Of a stretch of DNA of 64,000 bases, positions 8,416-16,303 are shown piece after piece. Under the pieces are notes generated by a model that saw only the letters and a list, made by a program, of their open reading frames with translations, ran no database searches and was not told the DNA's origin. Within the stretch, counting starts at the first letter, position 1. Each line of letters starts with the position of its first letter. The stretch comes from Huiozyma naganishii CBS 8797 (taxonomy: Eukaryota; Ascomycota; Saccharomycetes; Saccharomycetales; Saccharomycetaceae), in contig NC_035922.1 of assembly GCF_000348985.1 (NCBI RefSeq), forward strand, positions 385,604 to 449,603. Reading direction: 5' to 3'. Position numbers and translations under genes: made by a program.

Positions 8416-9831
8416 ATGGGAAAGAACAAAAAGAAGGGGGGTAAAGCGGTGCGGCACGATGCGAAACCCGAGGAGCACAATGAACAGCTCATAGGTAAAG
8501 CAGAGCCGGCAGAAGATCCTAACAAAGAGGCGGAGACCCCAGGGGAAATAATTGACGGAGAAGGTCAAAGTGAGAATTCTTCCATACCTGGGGAGGATGA
8601 TCAGGATCAAGAAGAAGAAGAAAAGGAAGAAGAAAACAATGACGAAGAAAACACTTCAACACTAGAGAAAGAAATTGCTCGGTTGAAAGAAGAGCATGCC
8701 GAGCAATTGAGAATGAAAGATACAGAAATGGAAAAGCTGCGGACAGAGCGTGATGCAAAGGAATCCCAGTACAACACGCTCTTGAGCAGAATCTCTTCAA
8801 TGAAAGATGTTTTCCAGAACTTAAGGGACTCGAAGCAAGAGCTAGAAAACGTACAAGAACAGTTGCAAGAGTACGAGTCTCAAAACCTGCGCTTGAAAAA
8901 TAAAGTCTCGAGCACTTCGAAAGAAAACGAGGAACTGAGAACCACTGTTACCACTCTCAACAAAGAGTACGATAGCATGGAAAGTGAGTACGAAAATCTG
9001 CAAAAACAAGTGACCAGTTACGAAAGACAAATCGAGAAGTGTGAAATAAAATTAGAACATGCTACCGAATCTCATAGCGATGAATTGAATGCGTATATCA
9101 AGGAGATTGAGAACTTGACACTAAAGATTCAGAAATTGACCGTTGCGCTAGAGAACAGTCACCAGAGCATATCAGATTTGAAAAGTGAAAGGCAAGAGCT
9201 CGCCCATGATCTGGCCACTAGCGAGTCGACACTTTCAAACCTAAAACAAACAATTGCTGATCTGGAGGCTACTCTGAATACCAAGGAGGAATCACTGCGC
9301 GAGGACTGCAAAGATAGAGATTTACAAATTAAGGCAATAAGAGCACAGCTCGATACAGCACTGGAAGAGAAGACCGCCCAGGGGGAACAAATATCATCTT
9401 TGAAATCGCAAATATCTGCTATGGAGGAGGAGGTTTTCCTGAAGGAAAAATTTGAAAAGGAGGTTAAGGATAAAACTTTACAGATAGGCAAATTGAGACA
9501 CGAGGCAATTATCCTCAACGACCACTTGAGAAAGGCGATGGGTATGTTGAAACAATCAAGCGAGTCAGAGATGGTAGACAAGGAATTGATATCTAATCTT
9601 CTAATCTCATTCGTATCCATCCCCAGAGCTGACCCAAAGAAGTTCGAGGTGTTGCAACTGCTGTCAAATTTCTTGAATTGGGATGACGAGAAAAAACAAC
9701 AGGCGGGCTTAGTGGGCGGCACCAACTCCATCCAAAAAGCCGATAAAAATGACAAAGGCTCTTCCATGTCCAAAACACAAAGTTTCATATCTATGTGGAC
9801 GGACTTCTTAGAGAAGGAGAGCGAAAGGTAG
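8416..9831 (+). CDS. RUD3: Golgi matrix coiled-coil protein Rud3
   Basis: A 471-residue golgin. The start MGKNKKKGGKA is the family N-terminus and fixes the ATG at 8416. An acidic stretch (EEEEKEEENNDEEN, about residues 60-80) is followed by an almost unbroken coiled coil to about residue 390. The C-terminal GRAB domain (SEMVDKELISNLLISFVSI..KFEVLQLLSNFLNW) binds Arf1 and targets the protein to the cis-Golgi. It is divergent from RFC1 and followed by AIM41, as in YOR216C-YOR215C. Confidence 0.94.
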   Translation: MGKNKKKGGKAVRHDAKPEEHNEQLIGKAEPAEDPNKEAETPGEIIDGEGQSENSSIPGEDDQDQEEEEKEEENNDEENTSTLEKEIARLKEEHAEQLRMKDTEMEKLRTERDAKESQYNTLLSRISSMKDVFQNLRDSKQELENVQEQLQEYESQNLRLKNKVSSTSKENEELRTTVTTLNKEYDSMESEYENLQKQVTSYERQIEKCEIKLEHATESHSDELNAYIKEIENLTLKIQKLTVALENSHQSISDLKSERQELAHDLATSESTLSNLKQTIADLEATLNTKEESLREDCKDRDLQIKAIRAQLDTALEEKTAQGEQISSLKSQISAMEEEVFLKEKFEKEVKDKTLQIGKLRHEAIILNDHLRKAMGMLKQSSESEMVDKELISNLLISFVSIPRADPKKFEVLQLLSNFLNWDDEKKQQAGLVGGTNSIQKADKNDKGSSMSKTQSFISMWTDFLEKESER

Positions 9832-10136
9832 AAGATACAACTTACAACGGCACGCACACATTTGTTATATGAAAAGCATGGGGTGCAGAAGAGACTCAGC
9901 GGTTGGTTCCTTCCCCTCCCAGAAGACATAAAACTAGAAATAGATAAATGATATAAAATAATGAAACAACATTGGTCCTATACAGAGACTCTTCGGATAC
10001 TGTGTTCTGTACAGCTTGCGTTAACTTTTCAACGCTCCGCTTGAATAAACTGAATAAATTTTGTTAATAATGATATATTTATTGTCAGTGCGTGCTCTCT
10101 CTAACACCTTGGAAGTGAACAATAGCAACAGGGCCA
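9832..10136. other. Intergenic region between RUD3 and AIM41
   Basis: About 300 bp of AT-rich sequence holding the RUD3 3' end and the AIM41 promoter. No other gene or clear motif was seen. Confidence 0.6.
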
Positions 10137-10685
10137 ATGTTCAAGAGGTGTATTCCACTGGTCAGTCGAGGCATTTGTGCCCATTTGCGGTATAACTCTA
10201 CGGTGGTTGATTTAACAGTCGCCGGACTGAAGACAGATCTGAAGCAGGCGATGATAAATAAAGATGACGTGAGAAAGACGACTATTAGGGGAATACTCAG
10301 CTCCATCAAGAATAAAACGATAGATGCCAAGGACCATTCAATTGACGAGTTTGGGATCTTTGACTTGTATTCCAAGATGATCACGCAGCGTGTGGAGTCC
10401 ATCGACAGTTACACCAAGAATTCAAGGGATGATCTTGCCGAAAGAGAGAAACAAGAATTGCAGATTTTGCAGGACTACCAGAACAAACTCCCTGTGGCCT
10501 CCCAGGATGAGGTAAATGAGAAAGTTCTTGACGTATTGAAAGCGTCGAGAGATGACGACAGTAACTTGGAGCTCAAACAGGTGTTTGGCAAATTCGACTG
10601 GGGCAAGTTACCTAAACAATGGAGGACGTCTCCGAATACAATCAGGAGTAGCATCGTCTCCCAATACAAAACTGTTTTCAAGTAG
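10137..10685 (+). CDS. AIM41: Mitochondrial YqeY/GatB-like protein Aim41
   Basis: A 182-residue protein of the YqeY family, related to the tail domain of the GatB amidotransferase subunit. In S. cerevisiae it is mitochondrial, with altered mitochondrial inheritance in the mutant; its biochemical role is not settled. The N-terminus MFKRCIPLVSRGICAHLRYNST is a good presequence. The body starts at DLTVAGLKTDLKQAMINKDDVRKTTIRGILSSIK, the characteristic YqeY opening, and ends with GKFDWGKLPKQW. A Puf3-like site follows 19 nt after the stop. Confidence 0.88.
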   Translation: MFKRCIPLVSRGICAHLRYNSTVVDLTVAGLKTDLKQAMINKDDVRKTTIRGILSSIKNKTIDAKDHSIDEFGIFDLYSKMITQRVESIDSYTKNSRDDLAEREKQELQILQDYQNKLPVASQDEVNEKVLDVLKASRDDDSNLELKQVFGKFDWGKLPKQWRTSPNTIRSSIVSQYKTVFK

Positions 10686-10703
10686 ATCATCCGAGACCAC
10701 ATC

Positions 10704-10711
10704 TGTATATA
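10704..10711 (+). promoter_or_regulatory. Puf3-like site in the AIM41 3' UTR
   Basis: TGTATATA, preceded by C as Puf3 prefers, begins 19 nt after the AIM41 stop codon. It is a match to UGUANAUA in a mitochondrial-protein mRNA. Confidence 0.45.
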
Positions 10712-10785
10712 ACGTGTACATGCCATACTTGTAAATACGCACTTACTAAGCAGCAGCCCTCATTGGCCTGAGGGACTCTTTTTGT

Positions 10786-10794
10786 GTCACAAAA
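10786..10794 (+). promoter_or_regulatory. Middle sporulation element (Ndt80 site)
   Basis: GTCACAAAA fits the MSE consensus gNCRCAAAW and lies 140 bp upstream of the SPO19/SPR2-type gene. Both S. cerevisiae homologues are expressed in mid-sporulation, so a site here is expected. A short hairpin CCCTCA/TGAGGG stands just upstream, probably in the AIM41 3' end. Confidence 0.5.
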
Positions 10795-10933
10795 TTTTGC
10801 TTGTTCCACCACTACGACCACACAGAATATAATTTATGAGGTGGTTGAATTACTTAGTTCTTTACACGGTTCACATTTTCCTTCTCGGAATACCAAATAA
10901 ACCAAGACTATCCGTTACCAGCCTGCCCCTAAA

Positions 10934-11698
10934 ATGTGGTCTCTTCTCCTGATCCCGCTCGTGTTATTTGCAAGTATGATCAATGCTATTGCCGCCAAGC
11001 ATATGGTGACAATTACACTGGAGGAGGTGGAACACCCACAAGATAATAACAGACGTACAGTACTAAAATTCGACACTAGGTCACTGACCCCGGAATTGAC
11101 CACTCTATTGGCCACCACCAATACACTCGCGTTTTCGAATGTGCCAGGTGAGCCTGAATTCGAGAATAAATTGTGCAAGACGCCCGCCAGGGAAGTCGGT
11201 ACGCATTCCTCTAAAGAGGTTAAACCAGCTGAGGTCGCACAAGAGGATAAACCTAAAGAGTTTTATCTAGGAATTGGACAGTACGGTACGATGTGGCGGC
11301 GTGTGGGAGCAGGTGAAAACGGACCAGTTGTCTATATAAATAACAGAAGCAACAGGGTGGCAGCGGTGTACACAATACACGAAATGCCAAAACCGAATCC
11401 AATCGTCGAGAAATGGACTGTCCCGGTAAATCTCCCGAAAGAAACATCCACAGGACCGGCGCCACCGTTGGGACGTCCAAAGGCGACTTCCTCCACTAGG
11501 GAACCGTACATTCGGAAACCAACGAGCACGCGAATGCGATGGGCGGTTCCCAAGCCTACGGGTTCGAGGGACCGTCGTAAACGAGCGGTACCGGAAACAT
11601 ACACAATCCCAAGATCTCCGAACGTTGCACAAGTGGAGCGTGTATCAAAGTTCTTCGCACTCGTGTACAATTTTATCGTGTGGATGCTGTTACTCTAA
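10934..11698 (+). CDS. Secreted, probably GPI-anchored sporulation protein of the Spo19/Spr2 type
   Basis: A 254-residue protein with a cleavable signal peptide (MWSLLLIPLVLFASMINAIAA) and a hydrophobic C-terminal tail (FFALVYNFIVWMLLL), the arrangement of a GPI precursor. The middle is Pro/Thr/Arg-rich with basic pairs (RRKR). I recognise no domain. The assignment is by position: S. cerevisiae SPO19 (YPL130W) precedes TAF14 and its paralogue SPR2 (YOR214C) lies beside SAS5 and AIM41. Here the gene sits between AIM41 and TAF14-SAS5, and an MSE lies upstream. Expression in meiosis and a place in the spore wall or prospore membrane are inferences. Confidence 0.65.
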   Translation: MWSLLLIPLVLFASMINAIAAKHMVTITLEEVEHPQDNNRRTVLKFDTRSLTPELTTLLATTNTLAFSNVPGEPEFENKLCKTPAREVGTHSSKEVKPAEVAQEDKPKEFYLGIGQYGTMWRRVGAGENGPVVYINNRSNRVAAVYTIHEMPKPNPIVEKWTVPVNLPKETSTGPAPPLGRPKATSSTREPYIRKPTSTRMRWAVPKPTGSRDRRKRAVPETYTIPRSPNVAQVERVSKFFALVYNFIVWMLLL

Positions 11699-11989
11699 AA
11701 AGATACAGGCCACCACAACGATAGATACATAAATACATACACACATATATACTCGTCCTCGCAAGAGTCCACCCTGAGTATAAACAGCACTGCAAGCGTC
11801 CACGGCAGAGAGACCGATGCGTTTCACGTGTGAAGCCGTTGATCGTTTTTTTGCTTAAAACTTTTTTTATTTTAACAGCAGTTTCCAACTTCGACGGTCA
11901 CTGTAGGAGGACCTTTTGGGATCCAGATGATGCTCATCGGTGCCAGAAAGTAAGCCTGTAACAGGATATTGTACAAGGTCAACCGTAAG
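11699..11989. other. Intergenic region upstream of TAF14
   Basis: About 290 bp between the SPO19/SPR2-type gene and the first exon of TAF14, containing CA/TA-rich simple sequence. No other feature was seen. Confidence 0.5.
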
Positions 11990-12913
11990 ATGGTGGCAGT
12001 ATGTTTTCAATTTGGTTATCGAGGAAACTTCCTATCCAATTATTAAATTTTGTTTTATTGTTCCTTATTCTAATCCTTTTTACTAACCTCAGAGCGTGAT
12101 TATGAGATGAGATCGTCTCTGTTGTTGCTATATTATTGACAAAAGACGATAAAGAGGACCATAAGGGTGAAGACGAGACAGCATATTTTGCCGGATTTAG
12201 CCCCCGTCGAGGACTTCCCCATGCGGGAGTGGTCCATTGAGATTGTCGGTTTGAACAGTGCAGGGGAAGAGGTCCCACTGACTTTGGTTGATAAGATTGT
12301 GTATCATTTGCACCCAACTTTTGTGAAACCGAACAGAACTTTTACAGAACCACCTTTCACAATATCAGAACAAGGGTGGGGTGGATTTGCCCTGAATATA
12401 TCTCTTTGGCTGAAGGACAAGGGAGGGGAGAGGAAAGTGACGCACGATTTGAATTTCTTGAAGGATGAATACCAAGTGGATCATGTCATCCAAGTCCCCG
12501 TGAACATAAGTAAACCGTCTCTCTTGGAAGAATTGAGGAAAACGGGCGATGATATCCCTACAGACGAGGAACTCGCCAGCAGCGGTGCTGTCAACACGAA
12601 GAGAAAGTCCGTGAGTGCGGCGGCAGACCCAACGGGGACTACAGGCGAACCTAAGGCGAAGAAACCAAAGGCAGCTGCCACACCCATGGTCAGAGGTGGA
12701 GTTGACGTGGAAATGCTGGCCTTCGGGCTCACCAAGATGAAGGACATTGACCTTGTCGAGATCGTACACAAAATCACAGAGAACGTCACGTCAGAGATGA
12801 ATGTGACGAATAATGTCGAGGACGGAGAGTTGACTTTAGACCTGTTCAGCCTTCCAGACTCTTTGCTGAAGGATCTGTGGACTTATGTGAACGAACATAT
12901 AGAGAAACAGTAG
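11990..12913 (+). CDS. TAF14: YEATS-domain transcription subunit Taf14 (two exons)
   Basis: Taf14 is a shared subunit of TFIID, TFIIF, SWI/SNF, INO80 and NuA3 that reads acylated histone H3 lysines. Exon 1 is only ATGGTGGCA (11990-11998, M-V-A) and exon 2 runs 12146-12913. The joined start reads MVA-TIKRTIRVKTRQHILP, matching the S. cerevisiae N-terminus MVATVKRTIRIKTQQHILP, also interrupted by an intron. The YEATS domain covers about residues 10-135 (YHLHPTF, PPFTISEQGWGGF). The C-terminal ET-like domain follows a KRK-rich linker (LAFGLTKMKDIDLVEIV..MNVTNNVEDGELTLDL). Total 258 residues, versus 244. In S. cerevisiae TAF14 is on chromosome XVI and SAS5 on XV; here they are adjacent. Confidence 0.95.
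11999..12145 (+). other. TAF14 intron (147 nt)
   Basis: The 5' site GTATGT is at 11999-12004, the branch point TACTAAC at 12081-12087, and the 3' site AAG ends at 12145. A CAG only five nt past the branch point is too close to use. The intervening AGs are preceded by G, and AAG is the first usable AG and the only one that restores the frame. Phase 0. Confidence 0.85.
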
Positions 12914-13094
12914 TATCGTATTTACTGCGCACCTAGAAACATGTACAGTTGAATAGACTTCAAAATGCAAGTAACCCATCGACCTAGTTTTGTATATCTG
13001 GTTCATTTTATTAAAGAAAAGAATTCTTGGGAAAAGCTTCTGGGTAGAGATGAGTGTGAGCTACAAGACATTACAACTGTGTGGTCATTAAAAT

Positions 13095-14079
13095 ATGTCC
13101 AGCAGCCAAGTAGTATGTACCATGTTATCTTACTTTAAGGGTAAAATCACAGAGGCATGATTTAACTCTGTTTACACTCTCCTCTTCCATGGCTCTGATA
13201 CTAACAAACGAGTTACATATCTCATCATAGACCCCTAGTATAGAAGTGACAGTGAGGGTTAAAACCCAACAGGTTATAGTACAAGAAGCTCCAAATGAGG
13301 ACGCACTTCCGCTGCGGAGGTGGCAAGTTCAGTTATGCATGCTGAATGCTAATGGGCTTGAGGTGCCGCTCGATATCGCATCATCGGTAACGTATACACT
13401 ACATCCGTCGTTTGAGACCCCGGTACAGAAGAAAGTGCACGCACCTTTCACAATAGAGGAACAAGGTTGGGGTGAGTTTCTGATGAAGATTACCGGGAAG
13501 TTGCTCGATAGTAAAGTCAAATTCACTATTACGCACGACATAGTGTTCTCTGATCCAGCGTATGCTGTAGATTACACCGTCGTAATACCAACACTCTACC
13601 CTCTTGTGAAAGACAAGCTGGCTCTGTATTTTGAGTTGCCAGATCCGGAAGCAGAACTAGCTGCCAGTACACCGAAACCGAACTTACCGTGGGATGTAAT
13701 TTTACAAGAGATGGATGAAGATATGGTCACAGAGCTCGTACAATTAATATTGAACGATGAAAGCGTCAAGAATGAAGTTAGTAGATACAATAGTGACGAA
13801 AGGGTTTACATATCTTTCGGGCAATTTCCTATTGAACTTATACAAAAAATGGTCCAATACGTGGAGCGATGGAAGCGAGGAGAACTAACTGTAGGGGAAA
13901 GGCAAGAGGAAGAAGATGATGATGAGGAGGACATTTTTGGGGATAATCACGCTGTCTTTGCGAAAAAGAAACTAAAGAGAGGTTCAAAGGGGAAGGCGAA
14001 AATACATGCAAAGAAGACGTGTAAGTCGAAAGAACAAGATAAAATAAATGGGAAAATTGTAGAAAAGGTTATAGAATAA
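13095..14079 (+). CDS. SAS5: YEATS-domain subunit of the SAS acetyltransferase complex, Sas5 (two exons)
   Basis: Sas5 forms the SAS histone acetyltransferase with Sas2 and Sas4, which acetylates H4K16 and opposes spreading of silencing. The frame has no ATG upstream of its conserved start but is open from 13231. An 18-nt first exon (13095-13112, M-S-S-S-Q-V) joins in frame to exon 2 (13231-14079) as MSSSQV-TPSIEVTVRVKTQQ. The YEATS domain has YTLHPSF and APFTIEEQGWGEF. The C-terminus is acidic (EEEDDDEEDIF) and then lysine-rich. About 288 residues, longer than the 248 of S. cerevisiae. It lies next to STE4 as in YOR213C-YOR212W. Confidence 0.88.
13113..13230 (+). other. SAS5 intron (118 nt)
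   Basis: GTATGT at 13113-13118, TACTAAC at 13199-13205 and TAG ending at 13230, 26 nt after the branch adenosine. Phase 0. The next two AGs downstream would break the frame. S. cerevisiae SAS5 has no intron, so this is absent from the reference orthologue. Confidence 0.85.
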
Positions 14080-14275
14080 ATTTCATACAGAGGAACAATG
14101 TTCCTTCTAGATTACATTTCGAGATTGACAGGTTGGTTACAGCTTAGGGGTAATTTGCAGCTTTTGTCATTGCAAATGTATTCCACCCCCACGTCACAGT
14201 TACATTCACTACGATATACTTCGCATTTCTTTTTACTTTGTGATGCAAACATGTTAGTTTCCTTATCTTTCTAAC

Positions 14276-15547
14276 CTAATTGTACGCTGGAAACCAAATC
14301 TTCATTGTGGAATCCCAGGAACCTGTACAAACGGCAAGACCGTCTGGACTTGTTCTCATCCCTGATACACGATTGGAATGCCCTTCCAGCTTTCCCACAA
14401 CCTCTGCTTTCAGCAAGTCCCACACAAGACATCCCATATCTGTGTAACAAGCGTACATTAATCGCCCAGAACTACTAAAATCTAATGACACAACACCTTG
14501 ACTATCTAGATACCCTGTGGGAATGGAAGAAATTGCCATTGATTCAGGAATCATTTTCCTGTATTCCATGCTGGCAGCAGAGTAGGTTGGCGTCTCCAGA
14601 TTCTTGGATAACCCAGAAGATAATGCATATTCCTCTAACCGGCAGTCTGATCTCAAATCAAACATGCTGATAGTACCATTTTCGCTCCCGGCTATGATCG
14701 AGTTGTCGTCTCTAAAAAATTGCAAAGAACTTGCGTCACTACTGCTGATGAAGAAACTTTGGGCGTTTGCTGGAGACCGTGTGTCCCAAATGTAAAGATA
14801 CCCATCTGAGCCACAACTAGCAAATATCTTTCCGTTAGCATTGTCGTTGTGGGGGAGGGCCAGGGCAAGGACATCACCCAAATGATCAGTATATTCCCTT
14901 ATCCTTTTTGCTTTGGGGATATCCCATAATGCACAAGTCATATCACCACTAGCCGAAAGTATCTGCCTTTCATCTAAAAAATCGATGCTAGATATGTATC
15001 CTGTATGTCCCTTAAAAATTGTAATGACGTTCTGTTGTATTCTGTTTTCCTTCGAGATTTTGTAAACCGTGCAATTGTTATCAAGTCCAGCACTGGCTGC
15101 AAGGTTTCCAGAAGGGGACAGGGCACACGATAATACCCATTGGGAGGTTAGAGGTATAGCATTTTGTTTTAATCCGGTGGCCACATCCCACAGTAGCATG
15201 AAGCCATCCTGCGAGGCACTTAATATATTTTTCGAATTTCGGCTCCACCGGAAGTCTGCTATTTTGTTATTATGGCCCTTTAAATCAATTGTAGCCTTCA
15301 AATTTATTGAGTTCTTGTTTAATGGTGGCACTCGCGTGGTCATTTCTAACAAGCTGGAATCTTGTATTTTCTTCTTAACTTTATCTATTTGTGTGTATAA
15401 GTTTTTGGTGTCATTTCTAGCGAGTGTTATTTGTTGTTCGATATCATCTTCTACCATTTGGTAGTCTTGCAACATTGCTGTCTGTTGCTCCGCATAAAAA
15501 TCTTGTTGAATTGGGGGACTCTGGGTGAAATTGTAGCGAGAGGTCAT
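14276..15547 (-). CDS. STE4: G protein beta subunit Ste4 of the mating pathway
   Basis: A 423-residue G-beta protein. A short N-terminal coiled coil (about residues 25-65) for pairing with Ste18 is followed by seven WD40 blades, with LKGHNNKIADFRWSRNSKNILSAS opening the first and MKIWFPAYN closing the last. Free Ste4-Ste18 activates the pheromone MAP kinase cascade through Ste5, Ste20 and Far1. The frame is clean and the length matches S. cerevisiae (423). One pheromone response element lies upstream on the same strand. Confidence 0.96.
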   Translation of the reverse strand: MTSRYNFTQSPPIQQDFYAEQQTAMLQDYQMVEDDIEQQITLARNDTKNLYTQIDKVKKKIQDSSLLEMTTRVPPLNKNSINLKATIDLKGHNNKIADFRWSRNSKNILSASQDGFMLLWDVATGLKQNAIPLTSQWVLSCALSPSGNLAASAGLDNNCTVYKISKENRIQQNVITIFKGHTGYISSIDFLDERQILSASGDMTCALWDIPKAKRIREYTDHLGDVLALALPHNDNANGKIFASCGSDGYLYIWDTRSPANAQSFFISSSDASSLQFFRDDNSIIAGSENGTISMFDLRSDCRLEEYALSSGLSKNLETPTYSAASMEYRKMIPESMAISSIPTGYLDSQGVVSLDFSSSGRLMYACYTDMGCLVWDLLKAEVVGKLEGHSNRVSGMRTSPDGLAVCTGSWDSTMKIWFPAYN

Positions 15548-16303
15548 CGTAATTTGCTGTTTTCCCTTGAAAGCGAATGATTTTATTTACTTCCTAGACG
15601 TTACTTGTAACTCACTAAAGGACAAATAAGAAAAAAATCCTAACATGAAGTAATCAACTTTTTGTTCAAAATTTTACAACACCGAGGCATTACAAACAAT
15701 AACAACGATGTGACATGTTAAAACTGTGAGAACTTCGCATTTTCTCCATTATCCTCGATGAAGTTTGGGTGATTTTTTCTTTCCTCTTGTTTCATAGAAA
15801 AAACCTCAAAAAAGTGACAGTTATCCAAAAAAAATGCAGTGATGCCCAAAATGTAGCCAAACTGGTAATTGCCTGGACTGACTACCAGTTTTGGAATCGG
15901 CTACAACGCATAAGGTTTCCAGGTTAAGATTTTGTTTTACCCAGTTGCTAGACCTACATTTTTCATTTGAAATATTCACTTTTAATGTTAGAAGCTCAAA
16001 TACAACGCAAAAGTTTCGTGAGTCACTCCGCCCCTCTTGCTTAGAGAAAAGTCACAGTATATACCATAAAAAAATGTCTTATTTTTGAAACTATACCTGA
16101 TTATTCATCAAGTGTTTGTTAGTATAGAATGTGTAATCCTCCAAACCTACTAGATTAATCTGTTTGGAACCCTTTTACGTAAAAACGACCTTTAAAAAGA
16201 GAAAATATCGAAATTCTAAAGTTACGGATTTGATTGACCGCACCTCAAATACAAGTAGCAACAGAACACATCAAACACAAAGGTCTATCAGATAGAGACA
16301 TCC
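15548..16303. other. Divergent promoter region of STE4 and MGM1
   Basis: About 750 bp of AT-rich DNA. In the ancestral order TBF1 lay between these genes; I see no remnant. A TTAGTA-containing TACTAAC match on the minus strand near 16117 has no matching 5' splice site, and no gene was found. Confidence 0.6.
15788..15794 (-). promoter_or_regulatory. Pheromone response element upstream of STE4
   Basis: TGTTTCA on the plus strand reads TGAAACA, the Ste12 site, on the STE4 strand, about 240 bp upstream of its start codon. It is a single copy, so moderate confidence only. Confidence 0.4.

Noticed and set aside
16117..16123. TACTAAC on the minus strand upstream of STE4
   Set aside because: No GTATGT-type donor or short first exon found at higher coordinates, and STE4 already has a normal ATG start.
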